Assembly: GCA_900548515.1 (NCBI GenBank)
Contig: URKU01000046.1
Span: 1-14,623, forward strand
DNA: 14,623 bases
Source of the DNA: an uncultured Collinsella sp.
Lineage (GTDB): Bacteria > Actinomycetota > Coriobacteriia > Coriobacteriales > Coriobacteriaceae
Direction of reading: 5' to 3'
The notes under the pieces are model-generated. The model made no database searches. It was not told the DNA's origin and saw only the letters and a list, made by a program, of their open reading frames with translations. This document shows positions 14,603 to 14,623 of the stretch, piece by piece; position 1 is the stretch's first letter, and each line of letters opens with the position of its first letter. A program made the position numbers and the translations under genes.

Positions 14603-14623
14603 AATGTTCGCAGCTCAGAGGCT

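Noticed and set aside
14376..14603. A small minus-strand frame covering tRNA-Val (MVGVRRFELLTSS...)
   Set aside because: This is the well-known spurious translation of the complement of a tRNA gene.
1..14623. CRISPR arrays, insertion sequences, prophage or attachment sites
   Set aside because: No spaced direct repeats, transposase or integrase motifs, or tRNA-3'-end duplications were seen; all genes are housekeeping or transport types.

Overview
The window looks like an ordinary chromosomal segment from a high-GC, Gram-positive-type bacterium, most likely an actinobacterium of the Coriobacteriia (Collinsella-like). This is inferred from GC-rich codon use, a transcriptional T-box leader on pheST, a DUF4012 envelope protein, and the general feel of the proteins. 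No mobile element, CRISPR array or defence island is visible. Genus assignment is inference and was not checked by any search.

Layout, left to right. (1) 1-518, minus: the 5' part of a zinc-dependent phospholipase C-like gene that runs off the left edge. (2) 600-3313, minus: a three-gene ECF transporter for nickel or cobalt, read as M (substrate-binding, with a C-terminal extension), Q (EcfT-like) and O (ATPase). Its promoter region carries a 28-bp palindrome that matches the architecture of a NikR operator, which favours nickel over cobalt. (3) 3560-7153, minus: pheS-pheT, the two subunits of phenylalanyl-tRNA synthetase. A T-box riboswitch of about 285 nt precedes them, with a readable UUC (Phe) specifier, the T-box sequence and an intrinsic terminator. 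(4) 7658-9241, plus: an M32 family metallocarboxypeptidase with an unusual Lys/Ala-rich N-terminal tail. It is divergent from pheST and convergent with glmM across a strong shared hairpin. (5) 9339-10670, minus: phosphoglucosamine mutase glmM, with a perfect 11-bp hairpin just before its ribosome-binding site. (6) 10754-13066, minus: a 770-residue single-pass membrane protein with a DUF4012 domain. (7) 13216-14238, minus: a ten-helix EamA/DMT-family transporter. (8) 14528-14602, plus: tRNA-Val(GAC) with encoded CCA and a good sigma-70-type promoter.

The genes do not form one pathway. Two sets are clear functional units: nikM-Q-O (metal import, overlapping or closely spaced genes, one regulated promoter) and pheS-T (tRNA-Phe charging, controlled by uncharged tRNA-Phe). 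GlmM makes glucosamine-1-phosphate for peptidoglycan, and the DUF4012 protein beside it may also act at the envelope, but a terminator-like hairpin separates the two. The main second-look items are the NikR-type operator, the overlap of a pheT terminator with the transporter -35, the M32 basic tail, an insertion in PheS, and the hairpin in front of glmM. I found no convincing wholly new system.
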